A stretch of DNA of 64,000 nt from Trichobilharzia szidati. Lineage: Eukaryota; Platyhelminthes; Trematoda; Strigeidida; Schistosomatidae. Under the pieces are notes generated by a model. It was not told the DNA's origin and did no database searches. It saw nothing but the letters and a program-made list of their open reading frames with translations. The stretch covers positions 39,110,633 to 39,174,632 of the forward strand of contig OX235271.1 of assembly GCA_944472155.2 (NCBI GenBank), read 5' to 3'. How positions within the stretch are numbered: position 1 is the stretch's first letter; every line of letters starts with the position of its first letter. The translations under genes were made by a program, and so were the position numbers. Positions 53,395-64,000 of the stretch are shown here, one piece after another.

Positions 53395-54497
53395 AAATCT
53401 CTATCTCAACTCCATTGGCTTTGAAAAGGCTTTTGATAGACAGCGTTGACAGCGAAGTAATTTGCAAACTACTTCAACAACACTATTTAGTGCCTTGAAT
53501 CTTTATCAACCTTATTCAGTAGCCATATCACAACTGAACGTATCAGGTGATCCACAATGGGAAACTCAACGAGCCGTTTGAAGTGAAGAAAGGAGTAAGA
53601 CGAGGCAGTCTAATGTCACCCACAATGGAATTCCTGATTGTAGTCGGCTGGATTATGCGGAATACTGTAGGAATTGAGAAGGGAGAAATACTCTGGGCCG
53701 ATAGGAAGACTCTAGAAGATCGAGATTTTGCGGATAATTTACGTTTAATGTCACGCAAATACGAAGACTTACAAGCAAAAATCAAAATGTCGACAGGAGA
53801 AGAAGTGAAGACAGGACTCCAGGTGAACGTAAAGATGACGTAGATGATGAGGATTACTAACCGACAACAACAAGCTCCAGTCAATAAGAACGGGATAAAA
53901 TTGAAAGAGGTTACTTCCTTCACGTATCTAAGCTCCATCGTTTCAGTTACAGGCAGACGGCACAGATGAGAATGTGAAAATCAGACAGACATTCATCAAT
54001 CTGAAATCAGCTTGGAAATCTTCTGCGCTCAGCACAAAGAACAAAATTCGGATTTTCAACCCCAAATGTTAAATCCGTCAGTTCTTCTATATGGGTCAGA
54101 AACTTGGCTAGCGCGTCACAAAGAGCATTTTTAACTGGCTTCACACCTTCATCAACAGCTGATTTCCCTAGCTGCATAGTGAAGATCAGACAGCCAAAAA
54201 GAAATGGTGATAAAAAAGTCTGGGAACAAATCAACCAAGAACCTATTGTACGACAAATATGTAGAAGAAAATGGAGATAGATTGGATACACACTGAGGAG
54301 ACCATTAAACGACATCGCTTGAGTGGAACCCCTGTTGGCAACGACGAGTTGGGCATCGAAGAGTGACATGGAGGAGATCATGCGAGGAGGATATGAGAAC
54401 TTATGAGCAATCGTAGGAACAGATGAAGAGGACAAATGAGAACAGGATGGAATGGAGATGTGCTATTGAAACCCAAGGGAGTGATAATAATTAAGTA
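53395..54497 (+). mobile_element. RTE-type LINE, divergent copy
   Basis: AFDR/DSEVICKLLQ, HNGKLNEPFEVKKGVRRGSLMSP, RDFADNLRLMSRK (FADN in place of FADD), then EEVKTGLQVNVK. The C-terminal blocks follow in other frames, and it ends GTGATAATAATT. Older than its neighbour at 52125. Confidence 0.82.
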
Positions 54498-54799
54498 AGG
54501 ATGGAATAAATTTTCGTTTATCAGTGGCAGTCATATACACAGAAAGAAAATGTAAGGCACTGAATTGAATTTTCGGTGTAGAACTTTGTGCCAGCTACAG
54601 CAGTTACTACATTTCTGTCTATCTGACTTTCTGTTTTTGGCAATAGAACTTTGCACCGATGTGCAGCATTTCGAGTCACCACTCTTCACTTAGCATACAA
54701 AGCCAGAGAAGCAGACAGTAAAAAGAAACACAAAATAGAGACAGTAAACAGAGATATGAGGCAAAAAGAATGGTAATATAGAAGAACAATATAGTTTCA

Positions 54800-56200
54800 T
54801 TGGAAATCATAAGTTACAAGGAGTAGATGCATCTGCGCTAGGCACTGACAACGATGATTTTGAGCCATATCACCAATTGCCCGTCTCCTGATTTCGTTGG
54901 TGTTTACCGTCCAGAGGACCCCAACCAGTCAGGAGGTCTACACCTTCCTACGTGGCTTAGACTGACTGTTGTAAATTTCATTGACTGGTGCCATGTTTTG
55001 GTTTGACCATCACTAACTAGCTCTTTTCCAGCCTGACCCTATGTCAGCTAACGTTACCCGTCGAGGGAGGCGATGGCTAGACATGGATGTGTAACACATG
55101 TCCTAACCATCTCAGTCGATGTAGCTTCACAGCCTCGTCTATTGATTTCCCCTCCCTCCTTACCTAGCACTCGAAGCCTGAACTAAATATTGCTCACCCT
55201 ATTATACCACTTCACAAGGGAGATAGATCGCAGACACCCATGATCAAAGATAACTAGCCTTTCCATGTTCTCCGCTTTCAATGGCCAGGTCTCACAGCCA
55301 CAAAGGAGGACGGAGCAGACTGCTGAGCGGTACACACGCCCTTTGATCGATATCTGGATGTCACTTCTACGCCAGCGACGGTGTAAAATGGCACATGCGA
55401 AACTAGCCTTCTGTATCCGTACTGAGATTTAGTCAGCAATCATCCCATTGGGGCTGATGGTACTTCCCAAATAAGTGAAGCGGTCAACGTACTCTACCAC
55501 TTTACTCCCTATTTCTGAGCTAGGAGTCTGTGTAGTCCAGTCCTGTAACATCATCTTACATTTGGTGGGAGCGAGTTGCATGCCAAACATACGAAGATTG
55601 CTGCCCCTCAAGGTTTTCAGAAGACTGTGCATTTCTTCAGCGTCTTCACCTAGGGGATGGACTATATCATCTGCATATTCTAAGTCGACGAGATTATCCC
55701 CTGGTAAAAAGTCAATCCTTGAGTCACTGAAGTCACTTAGGGTTAATTCCATTAGTACATCTATGATGAAGTTGAATAGAAATGGGGATAGTGGGCATCC
55801 CTGAAGGATACCACTAGTTTTCACTACTTCACATGACAACTCTCCCTCTGTAGGCTCTTGGTTGGCTCGCTGCATGAGTTCGAGTAGAGTAAGTGCCTTC
55901 GTCAGTCCAATGTATTTTCTCGGCATTCCCTTCACAGCCAAACATCACCATAGTACTAATCCGTCAACGGAATCGAATACCGATTTCAGGTCATGAATTA
56001 TGATGATTGTTGGACTCCAGTAAACATGCCTATGTTCCATAATCTGTCGTAGGGTGAAGATGTAATCAGTACACCCTCTCCCTGACCTAAGGCCTGCCTG
56101 GTTTTCTCGTGTTTGTTCCTCCCGTGGACCGCTTAGCCTCCTCATGATTATTGAGCCTAGAACTTTAGATACCATATTAGTCAAGCTAATCTCCCTGCGA
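54800..56200 (-). mobile_element. Second non-LTR family, RT domain to C-terminus
   Basis: 55945-56184 codes SKVLGSIIMRRLSGPREEQTRENQAGLRSGRGCTD. 55429-55941 codes SGILQGCPLSPFLFNFIIDV, LVDLEYADDIV and FTYLGSTISPNGMIAD, with the YADD box intact. Further on, broken frames read SVLLCGCETWPLKAENMERL. Different from the FADD-type RTE copies and without their 3' repeat. Confidence 0.82.
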
Positions 56201-56289
56201 TTGTCACAAGAAGACTTGTCTCCCTTCGTGTGATAATCAATGACTTACACCGACCCGATGGGACTTCCTCTGATTCCCAGACGCTGCCT

Positions 56290-56890
56290 AGTACCTTAGT
56301 ACCACATTCCACAAACCACATAGAATAAAAACTGTAATAAACGGAAATGTAAAGAAGAAAAAATAATCAAATGGTGAATGATGAGAATTTAGTAGACCTT
56401 GAAGATCACTTAGAGTGAATTCACCTGTACCACTGAGAACAATTTTGAGGCATATCACTGACAGTCTCAGACCGTTGGTTCTTAGAATCTCGAGGACCTC
56501 AGACAAAACAGCTTACACCTCCTCGCTTGACTCAAACTAACAAGCAAGGAGTTCTTAAACTGATGGCAGGTTTTCATTTGATCATCCCTAACTTTTTTTA
56601 ACCAAATCCTACCTTGGATAACACTGCTAGACAAAGAAGGTGGTGGCCTGACATACACACAACATACTGTTCTGACCATTTCAGTTGATGCAGCTTCAAA
56701 AACTTATCGAATGAATTTCGCTCCTTACGTAACACTCTATTCTCAACCTCACTAATACCCATAAAGATGGTACAGTACACACTTATTTTGAATGATAGCC
56801 AGATATCACTCCAGAGTCGTTGTAAGCTGGAAAATGCTGCACATACCTTTTTTATCCGAGCTGACGGAATGTGAACAATCAGTTCACTAA
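56290..56890 (-). mobile_element. Second non-LTR family, C-terminal fragments
   Basis: 56480-56890 codes LHQLKWSEQYVV, LAVLSKVGFG and KKVRDDQMKTCHQFKNSLLVSLSQARRCKL, the same C-terminal domain as the neighbouring element. 56290-56480 has an unassigned frame (VLEILRTNGLRLS). A separate, older insertion in the same orientation. Confidence 0.55.
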
Positions 56891-56950
56891 GGTTGATACA
56901 ACTTGCAAGCAGTAGAATTTATCCACATAAAATGTCTCATTTTCTTTCTT

Positions 56951-57176
56951 TCCTTCACGTCCCCCAGTGGAACATAGGGCTTCAAGCTAGTGGCTTAAAG
57001 TTCCTGTAGCAGTGTTTATTTTACAGGATGGGGTTACTAGCCTACTCATGCCCAAATTTTCCTCTTCACCAGCATTATTTCTGGCTTAGCGAGGTAAAGG
57101 AGCGCGTCGGCCGGGAATCGAACCCCGGACCATGTGCATGGTGGGCGAGCGTCCTAACCACTATACTATTGACTCA
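56951..57176 (-). mobile_element. SINE family A
   Basis: CCTTCACGTCCCCCAGTGG tail complement through GGAATCGAACCCCGG B box complement to ACTATACTATTGACTCAC. Confidence 0.85.
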
Positions 57177-57396
57177 CAAAAATGTCTTATTAACGACTGA
57201 TAATTCTAGACGTTTTTTAAAGAGAATACAACGAGAATCCAGGTATGACACCGTGTTAATCTAGCTCAGAAGTCAAGACTCGGCTAAAATCCTCAACTAA
57301 CAATTGTATTTTTTTGTGGATGTATTTAGGAACATTTAGTTTGGAAGTTATTGTTCATTCTTCAGTTGTCCAAATTACGGTTAGTAAACAAACAGT

Positions 57397-57660
57397 ATCA
57401 AGCGTTGGTTTTTAGGGATTTGGTTAGTTTCAAAGTGGAATCAACTGGTGTACAAAGTTCAAATTCTGCCGATTCATAATGTACATCCCCATCACCATAT
57501 GGAACCCATCGGTCACAATTTCTCAACAGAAAGAACACTAGGCGGATCATCTCTAATTCAGTCACTAGTGGATGACTTTTTAAGTGTTGAATTTTAGAGT
57601 TCAGTTAATTTCTAGTCAATTCCTATCATGAAACAATATCCGTTTCGACAAGACTACTGC
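57397..57660 (-). repeat. Family B repeat mosaic
   Basis: Scrambled pieces: tail (TTTTTAGGGATTTGGTTAG), TCTGCCGATTCATAATG and CAGTCACTAGTGGATGAC. No hammerhead core. Confidence 0.45.
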
Positions 57661-57948
57661 TCAGTACTCCCTGGTTTCCAGAGCTTTTTTAAAATGAAAT
57701 CTGCCCTCGAAAGATTCTTTTATTCAACTAAATACTGCAACTTGTATACAGAAAATAACAGAGTGTTAACCGAGTTTTCTAGTATTCTTCACACTTTATC
57801 TTGCCTTAACATATAAACATGTGACATAATGAAGACCGTTAGTATTCCAATCGATCTGCCCTAATATTTAAACATTATCATTATTATCTCATGTATTATA
57901 CACACTAATAAGTATCTAATAAGTATCATAACATTTTCAACGTAAAAT

Positions 57949-60612
57949 ATGATCAGTTCAATGAAACTGCCACCAATTCTAACAAAAGATAAATCTGAAC
58001 AAAACAAACAAAGAAATACAAATAATCCATGCATATGTAAAGCAAATTATACCCTCTTGTATACACAACTTAATAAACAAAAAATCACCCTGCCACCTAA
58101 ACGTAAGACAATCACATATAACATCCTAAAAGAGAATGTTAAAAGGAGTATTAAGAATGGAAGATATTCAGATGCCATAACAGTAGCTCGTAGTCAGGAA
58201 GTTCAATCTGGCTTCAACACTTCGGAAGAAGCAGATCATGCAGAGGAAATGTTTATTCCGGAGAGATATTCTTCTTCAACAGAAAAAGAGGATAATTCAT
58301 GTCAAGAAAGTCAACTGTCTCCATTTATCAGTGAGTATGATATAGAATTACAAAGAAAAGAATACGAAGAAGGCTTTCTTATCAAATCTATGCCAAGTAC
58401 AAGATGTAAGAAGGGTAGTAATTATGATTTGAAAATGTTATTCACTTATATCACTGTAGCGAATGAACAAGCCACACTAATCTGCCTGTTAACAGTCAAT
58501 AATATCATAAGGAAATTAAGCAGTGAATCAATTCAAGCTTTAGAAAAATCGAATGCAATGATAATTCTATTAAATTTTCTTGAATATAACAAAATTACAA
58601 TACAATTAGCAACATTAAAGATATTTAGGCATTTATTTGAAACACTTTACTTTCGACGTTTATCTCTTCACTATGGGATAGTAGACATTTTAATTGTACT
58701 GATCACATATACTAATAATGATGAAATTGTATACAAGACTGCTGAATTACTTGCCAGCTTATGTATACTTAAAGAATCATATCATTTATTTTCTAACATA
58801 AAAACTATAAAATGTTTAACTAATTTATTAAATAAAACTCAATATCACTTAATGAAAAATCACAATATTTGTCAAAACATCAAAAGTAGATGTTTGAATG
58901 AATCAAAGTTTAAAAAATCTGAAGGTCATTTTACCGGCGGTTTTTATAATGTGCATTATCAACTTACAGAGTTATTAGTATTTATTTTATCAAAATTAAG
59001 CGAAGATAAAAGGAATAGAGAATTAATTTCTAATTCGAATATCTTACACTGTTTAACAATGTTAATAAAATTGGACGGTGAAGAGTTAACTGTACCTATT
59101 TTAAAATTATTAGAAAATTGTTCAATGGATTTAAAGTTTTGTAAATTAATTGTTGAAGAAGAAGATGGCATTCTGGTGAAGTATGCTATTAACTGTTTAC
59201 AGTCTAGAAGTATTTACGTGGAGATTCAAAGTTTACAATGTCTGTATCACTTGATGAAGAATCATAAAGTGACTGCTACACATTTAAACTCTTCAAATTT
59301 TCAGCATACTTTATATTCAAAACTCAATGTTCAATTTGAAAATCTTGTTCAGTTAATTCAATCAGGATATTTAAATAGTGCAGATAATGAACTTGATGAT
59401 GATGAAGAAATACTTGTCTCAGAGAATGAAAATAGTTCAGAAAGTGATGAATATCTAAAGAGGAGAGGAGAAATGACAACACTGCATAATTCATTCATTT
59501 ACAAGAGTAATTTGTTCACTAAGTCCAGTACAAAGCAGATGATTATACTGTACAGCCTTCATGCTATTTTAGTCGTTATCAGTAGATATCTCGATAGGGA
59601 CTTAAATTCTGTCAAACATCAGAGTTTTTTAGACTTAATAATTAGCATTGTCAACCTGATATTACCATATATGTTAATCTACAAACTCCCAAAATCTCCA
59701 CTCTCTTTACATTTACATAAATTTGTATTATTAGAGAAAATCATGTCATCAGCACTTCAATGTTTAAGTGCACTCATCCAACCGGAAGATATTTCTCAAT
59801 GTTTAAAATTAAAATCAAATGTTGTTGGAGAAATTATTCAATTACTGAAACATCCCTCCATAGAGATTGTAATATCTACTCTGAATGCTGTTAAATCTAT
59901 GTCTCAAAATACATATTTATTAAAACTTTGTACACAAAATTCTGGTTTTCGTTATATCTATTCACACTGCTTTCATAAGAATCCTTATGTACAAAAAATT
60001 GCTTTATGGACTACATATTATTGTTTAAATAGAGTGGAAAATCGTTATGAACTTATTCAACCTATAAGGAGTTCACTTGGTTATTTAGTTAAATCCTTAT
60101 TGAGACTGTCTCAAAAATTGATTGATACTACTCTAACAAATTCAAAAGATATTGAAGAATTAGTCTATGCTCATTGTTCAGTGATCAATGAAATTTGTTT
60201 TACTACAATTGGGCGTAATATTCTAGAAGATTATGGATTCATGTTATTAAATATTAAATTATTACAAATTGTTAATTGTGAGAAATTAAAATGCAGTTTA
60301 ATACAGTTAATTAGACACTTTTATGCACAAGCTAAAACGTTAGAATTATTCAGAGATGAAGAGAATCTTTCAGTAATTATTGAGTGTTTAAGAAAAGGGA
60401 GTTTAGAATTACGCTCCAGAGCTGTAGAGATATTAGAACTGCTGTCTAATGATAAAATTATATGTGCTAATTTAAGACTGCGTAATATTTTGTCAATCTT
60501 AATGAAAACTGAATTAAACAAACTGTCAGAATCATCTCAAATTTCGTTAAACAGTTTAATTAAACGATTGAATTGTAAAAAACATTTTTCTACAAGTGAG
60601 CATAGACTATAA
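57949..60612 (+). CDS. Armadillo-repeat protein, ARMC4/ODAD2-like, single exon
   Basis: 887 codons without an intron. The ATG at 57949 is the first after an in-frame TAA at 57943. Residues 1-160 have no clear fold and include a basic stretch (KRKTITYNILKENVKRSIKNGR). From about 165 to 475 and 525 to 870 the protein is a run of roughly 40-residue Leu/Ile-rich helical units typical of armadillo repeats. An acidic linker (DELDDDEE, SENENSSESDE) separates the halves near 479-503. The order of units, including an insertion between LTNLLNKTQ and the LTELLVFILSKLSEDKRNRELI unit, resembles ARMC4, which docks outer dynein arms on ciliary doublets. In a fluke this would point to ciliated larvae or flame cells. 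Human ARMC4 is about 1040 residues, so this one has a shorter N-terminus. The armadillo fold is clear; ARMC4 identity is inference from remembered sequence. Confidence 0.72.
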   Translation: MISSMKLPPILTKDKSEQNKQRNTNNPCICKANYTLLYTQLNKQKITLPPKRKTITYNILKENVKRSIKNGRYSDAITVARSQEVQSGFNTSEEADHAEEMFIPERYSSSTEKEDNSCQESQLSPFISEYDIELQRKEYEEGFLIKSMPSTRCKKGSNYDLKMLFTYITVANEQATLICLLTVNNIIRKLSSESIQALEKSNAMIILLNFLEYNKITIQLATLKIFRHLFETLYFRRLSLHYGIVDILIVLITYTNNDEIVYKTAELLASLCILKESYHLFSNIKTIKCLTNLLNKTQYHLMKNHNICQNIKSRCLNESKFKKSEGHFTGGFYNVHYQLTELLVFILSKLSEDKRNRELISNSNILHCLTMLIKLDGEELTVPILKLLENCSMDLKFCKLIVEEEDGILVKYAINCLQSRSIYVEIQSLQCLYHLMKNHKVTATHLNSSNFQHTLYSKLNVQFENLVQLIQSGYLNSADNELDDDEEILVSENENSSESDEYLKRRGEMTTLHNSFIYKSNLFTKSSTKQMIILYSLHAILVVISRYLDRDLNSVKHQSFLDLIISIVNLILPYMLIYKLPKSPLSLHLHKFVLLEKIMSSALQCLSALIQPEDISQCLKLKSNVVGEIIQLLKHPSIEIVISTLNAVKSMSQNTYLLKLCTQNSGFRYIYSHCFHKNPYVQKIALWTTYYCLNRVENRYELIQPIRSSLGYLVKSLLRLSQKLIDTTLTNSKDIEELVYAHCSVINEICFTTIGRNILEDYGFMLLNIKLLQIVNCEKLKCSLIQLIRHFYAQAKTLELFRDEENLSVIIECLRKGSLELRSRAVEILELLSNDKIICANLRLRNILSILMKTELNKLSESSQISLNSLIKRLNCKKHFSTSEHRL

Positions 60613-60814
60613 TGATTGAAAAGTAAAGTAAACATAGGCATCATATCATAGTTTTTTGAGTGCTGATTTGTTAACTTTCCAACTTTGACTATTCTACATT
60701 TTGCTTATTCAATCAATCTTCTGGTGTAATGAGAATACTTTATTGTCAAGTTCACTTGAGTAGATCATTTAAGATTATTTTTATATATTTTAATTTTATT
60801 TTTTTACTTTTGAT
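60613..60814. other. 3' flank of the armadillo gene
   Basis: Likely 3' UTR. No canonical AATAAA seen in the first 150 bases. Confidence 0.35.
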
Positions 60815-60990
60815 TACAGCTTGATGCCACACCATATTTTCAGTACAAGTATGGAATTTTCAGCATGGATATCGGTAGCCCAAATTTTGCAGGCCGACCA
60901 TAGATATCGGGTGTGCGTCAGCAGGGGATCGAACTCCAAACCATGTCCATGGTCGGCGAGAGTCCTAACCACTGTGCCACCAACGTATAG
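60815..60990 (-). mobile_element. SINE with family-A head and a different body
   Basis: Shares CAAGTATGGAATTTTC and GATATCGGTAG with the copy at 51075-51266. Head complement GGGGATCGAACTCC and GTGCCACCAACG. Confidence 0.7.
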
Positions 60991-61069
60991 ATGGTGAATT
61001 ATTATTCCTGAATATTATTATAGAATATTACTTTCAAATGAAATAGTTAGTTCTTTAGATAAAGCAATG

Positions 61070-61510
61070 GTCTGTCTGTCTCCGGGTTGTGAGGGCGTTT
61101 GTTGCTTCCCGGCTGCCCACACCGTGGAAGTTGGTTGCGTGACCGCAGAGCCCAGGAGACAACTGCTTGAGGCCGGTCACACACGGCCTGTTTTTGTTTG
61201 TTGTTTTTTATTTGGTGTGTCTCAGTAGCGTATTTATCACTTCTGCCCTGTGACACGGCAGCAGAAAGCGCGGTCGTTGTTAATCCGGGCCCCGACCGAT
61301 CCGGCATGATATTTTGTGATTTGTATGAAGTCATTGGATTGGGTTGGGTTAACTGCTTTTAGTCTAACCGCTATCCGAACAACCTTCCTGGCATGGTAGG
61401 ACCTGCAGGAACATAAGTTCCAGCCAGTATAGCTTGTTGGGTCATTGCGGTGTTCAAGCCCGACCACCACGTCAAGGTAGCAGCTTTCGGTCGGGAGGTG
61501 AAGAATGCAT
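61070..61510 (-). repeat. GC-rich block, possibly LINE 5' region
   Basis: Clearly GC-richer than its surroundings (GGGCCCCGACCGATCCGGC, CCGGGTTGTGAGGGCG). Short open frames only. It may be the 5' untranslated part of a non-LTR element on the minus strand (ACCTTGACGTGGTGG reads on that strand), but I cannot prove it. Confidence 0.35.
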
Positions 61511-61609
61511 CAGTTATAGATTCATTCTTCTTTATTGTTTCACAGCAAATCGTAGATATCAAATGATTTAAAGTTAAAATTAACTAGGAAATTACTTAAA
61601 GTTTTTCAG

Positions 61610-62370
61610 GGGAACATAGAGAAGACAGAAGAAGCAGCAACAACAACAACAACCGACAACAACGATCAGCGCAGGTGGGAGAAATCTGAAAGAAACAACC
61701 TCTTTTACCTACCTACCTGGGAAGCATCGTTTCAACTACAGACGGACGGAACTGAAGAGGATATCTAAGAGAGGAACATCGGGAAAGCAAGGCAAGCTTT
61801 CATTACTCTCAAGTCTGTGTGGAGATGAACAGCATGAAAAATAAGATCCGGATTCTCAATTCCAATGTGAAATCAGTGCTGCTTACTCTTCGGATCAGAG
61901 ACTTTGCGCGTGATAAAGAGCACATCAGACAAACTACAGACCTTCGTTAACAGCTGTCTTCGCTCAATTCTACTCAAGATCAGATGACCAACCGGAAAGG
62001 ATCAGGAATATTGAGGGATCTCTGGCAGTGAGCGAACCAACTCAGCAGGAACTGATCGTGCAAGAAATATTCAGGAAGAAATGGAGGTGTATTGGCTGGT
62101 CATACTCTGAGGAAACAAACCACCATGAAGTGAAATCACACGCTAGGCTGTCTCTCTCTCGAGTGGAACCCGAATGGGAAGTGGCGAGTTAGTTAGTATT
62201 CAATGCGAGGTTGAGGTGACATGGAAGAGGAAGTCATGTGAAGAAGAGATGAAAGCATGTGGGCAGACGTGGAGCCAGGTGAAAGCGTTTGCAGAGAACC
62301 GAACACAGTGGAGACGTGCGGCATAAGCCTTATGTTCCTCTAGGAACTAAAGGAAACAATAGTAATACTC
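61610..62370 (+). mobile_element. RTE-type LINE fragment
   Basis: GGGGAACATAGAGAAGACAG, a Gln-rich block (CAACAACAACAACAACC), IGKARQAF, RIFKKKWR-like and EWNPNGKWRVS blocks, and tail CCTCTAGGAACTAAAGG. Confidence 0.8.
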
Positions 62371-62439
62371 GTTTATGGTTATTATAGCTTAGCGTGAATC
62401 ATGTGGAGATATGTAAACTATCTTCTAGAATCCACTTGA

Positions 62440-62760
62440 TTTCACTAATCAGTGGGTTGGGCATGAGAACAAATACTCGCCGAAGACACTGGCTAATGAC
62501 CGTGCTATGTCGGGAATTGGCAGAAGCTGGAATTCATGGGATGGCCTTTGGATCGGGTCCCAGTCGCTGAATAGTTTACGAGCTCGTCTTGAAACCAGAA
62601 GGTTCTGGATTAAAACCCCGATGAGGAGTTCCAAACTAGGCTAACGAAACAGCTGTCCAGTACTCCTTGCAGGTTTCCCAATGGTTCTCTAACTGATGTC
62701 AGCTCAGAATGAAATTCTGTAACTAATCAATCAAATCATTACAAACCAATACTTGAATTA
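62440..62760 (+). repeat. Family B repeat
   Basis: Lacks the very 5' end. ACGAGCTCGTCTTG head remnant, AACGAAACAGCTGTCCAGTAC and a full tail to ACAAACCAATACTTGAA. Confidence 0.7.
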
Positions 62761-63589
62761 TATTTTATGGTCATAAGGTACTGGCAGGAATATATGCAAC
62801 TTTATCTTTTCTTTGGTAGGATTCACACTTATATATTCAATGTAATGGATTAGTCAAACTGAAATGCATTTTCTGTAACTTGGAACAGTCCCAAGTTAGG
62901 TTGTCCACATCCAGTTGTGGTCAAAATTTTGTCAGTCATCTTTGAGATGTTCAAATTCGATGATAATTAGGTAAAGAGTTGACCGCTGTCTTCTATACTG
63001 TGTTCAGGGATGATGAGTAGCAACACAATTTGGTCCGTACACAATTTATTTTTCCTTAATCAGCTTGTTTCAGGTAGAGTTTTGCATCCAGAGCATCTTT
63101 TAATCTCTCTATGATAGAGTAGTTTAATACTTTTGCTTGACATGGACAGGAACCTAATTCCGCACCAGTTTTGTAAATGCTTAAGACGCCTTTTTTGGGA
63201 TTTCAGCATAGTTACCCTTCTTCCAATCGGTAAGTATCTTCCCTTCCTTCCAAACCTTCTACAATGGTGAAATGATACTTAAAACGCAGTTATTTAAAAT
63301 AATGTTTCGAATTTTGCAGTTTGAACTGACGCACATATGTGCAAAGTTCTATGTCGAAAACCGACCGACCGACCAACCGATATTATTACAAGTAGTTTTC
63401 CGACTACTCATATCATTCATACACCCTGACTACTTACACTTTATCGACCGACTGATAATACGTGTTGGTTAAATGATACAACCTAAAGTAAAGTGTGGTA
63501 TTTTAAGAACGATGTTAAGCACAACCATAAGCTCACTTACTGATATGAAACATGCATAAATAATCAACAGCTAAAAACAAACAAACTGG
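62761..63589. other. No gene supported
   Basis: AT-rich sequence, GACCGACCGACC tract near 63360. Confidence 0.4.
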
Positions 63590-63890
63590 ATTTACAAGTA
63601 TTGGTTTATAGGAATTTGACTGATCAGTCAAAGGATTTCATCATGGGCTGACATGACCAGTAGGGTGCAGCAGGTCGGGTGTGAAGACAAGCTGCATCTC
63701 TACTGAGACTCGACATTACCAATGTCAATCATTTCAAACGCTAAGGCGTTGAGCCTCTAAGGATGGCATGGACTGGATCATATGAGGAGTGAATGAAAGA
63801 AAATGTGAAGTCGTGGAGCCAGCTGAAAGTGATGACACAGGATCCATTTCAGTGGATATATACCTCTGAGGAGCTACATCTCATTCAAAA
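63590..63890. repeat. Repeat mosaic: family B tail, SM-alpha scrap, RTE 3' end
   Basis: 63590-63660 family-B tail (minus), 63690-63750 SM-alpha head scrap (ACTGAGACTCG, CAAACGCTAAGGCG), 63755-63890 RTE C-terminal scrap (GGATGGCATGGACTGGATC, GTGGAGCCAGCTG). Confidence 0.5.
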
Positions 63891-64000
63891 CGCAAGTATT
63901 AAATACTAATACTATTACTAATAATAATACAAATAATAATAGTGCTGAGCTAAAACAATTACCTTTCGTGCAACGGATACAATTTGACACTATCTATATA

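Noticed and set aside
55475..55804. Plus-strand frame of 109 codons
   Set aside because: Shadow of the minus-strand YADD reverse transcriptase.

Overview
This window looks like nuclear DNA of a blood fluke (Schistosoma or a close relative). It is AT-rich and has long introns with GT-AG splice sites. It is packed with decayed non-LTR retrotransposons of the RTE/SR2 type, Penelope-like elements with GIY-YIG domains, and tRNA-derived short repeats, some carrying the hammerhead ribozyme known from the schistosome SM-alpha repeat. The species cannot be fixed from the sequence alone. Most long open frames are pieces of retrotransposons, not host genes.

Two host genes are supported. The first, on the plus strand at about 23.4-49.3 kb, is a C2H2 zinc-finger transcription factor of the RREB1/Hindsight type. 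I assembled eight exons (23380-23562, 26172-26966, 27984-28194, 31021-32447, 35591-35699, 40933-41017, 43512-44335, 47958-49330). Their splice phases all agree, and they sum to 5007 nt, which is 1668 codons plus stop. The product has nine C2H2 fingers in the RREB1 order and a CtBP-type PxDLS motif; its true 5' end is unresolved. The second gene, at 57949-60612, is a single-exon 887-residue armadillo-repeat protein most like ARMC4/ODAD2, a ciliary outer-dynein-arm docking factor.

Everything else is repeats. Region 0-9 kb: RTE 3' fragments, a Penelope-like fragment and hammerhead-like repeats (called family B here). 9-17.6 kb: AT-rich low-complexity DNA with RTE fragments and one SINE. 17.7-18.4 kb: a 660-bp fold-back insertion flanked by a 13-bp target duplication. 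19-22.5 kb: a cluster of SM-alpha hammerhead repeats, several in inverted pairs. 23-49 kb: the zinc-finger gene, whose introns hold RTE, Penelope, SINE and family-B copies. 49.3-57.9 kb: Penelope, RTE and a second RT family. 60.6-64 kb: SINE, RTE and family-B remnants.

The repeats appear to form a partnership. The RTE elements supply the machinery, and the tRNA-headed SINE (family A) shares their 3' tail. SM-alpha, family B and one Penelope element each carry a hammerhead core. Family B is the most interesting: about 400 bp per unit, a tRNA-like internal promoter, a hammerhead with a self-complementary 8-nt stem III, and a tail sequence on both sides of the unit, as expected from a tandem or circular RNA template.
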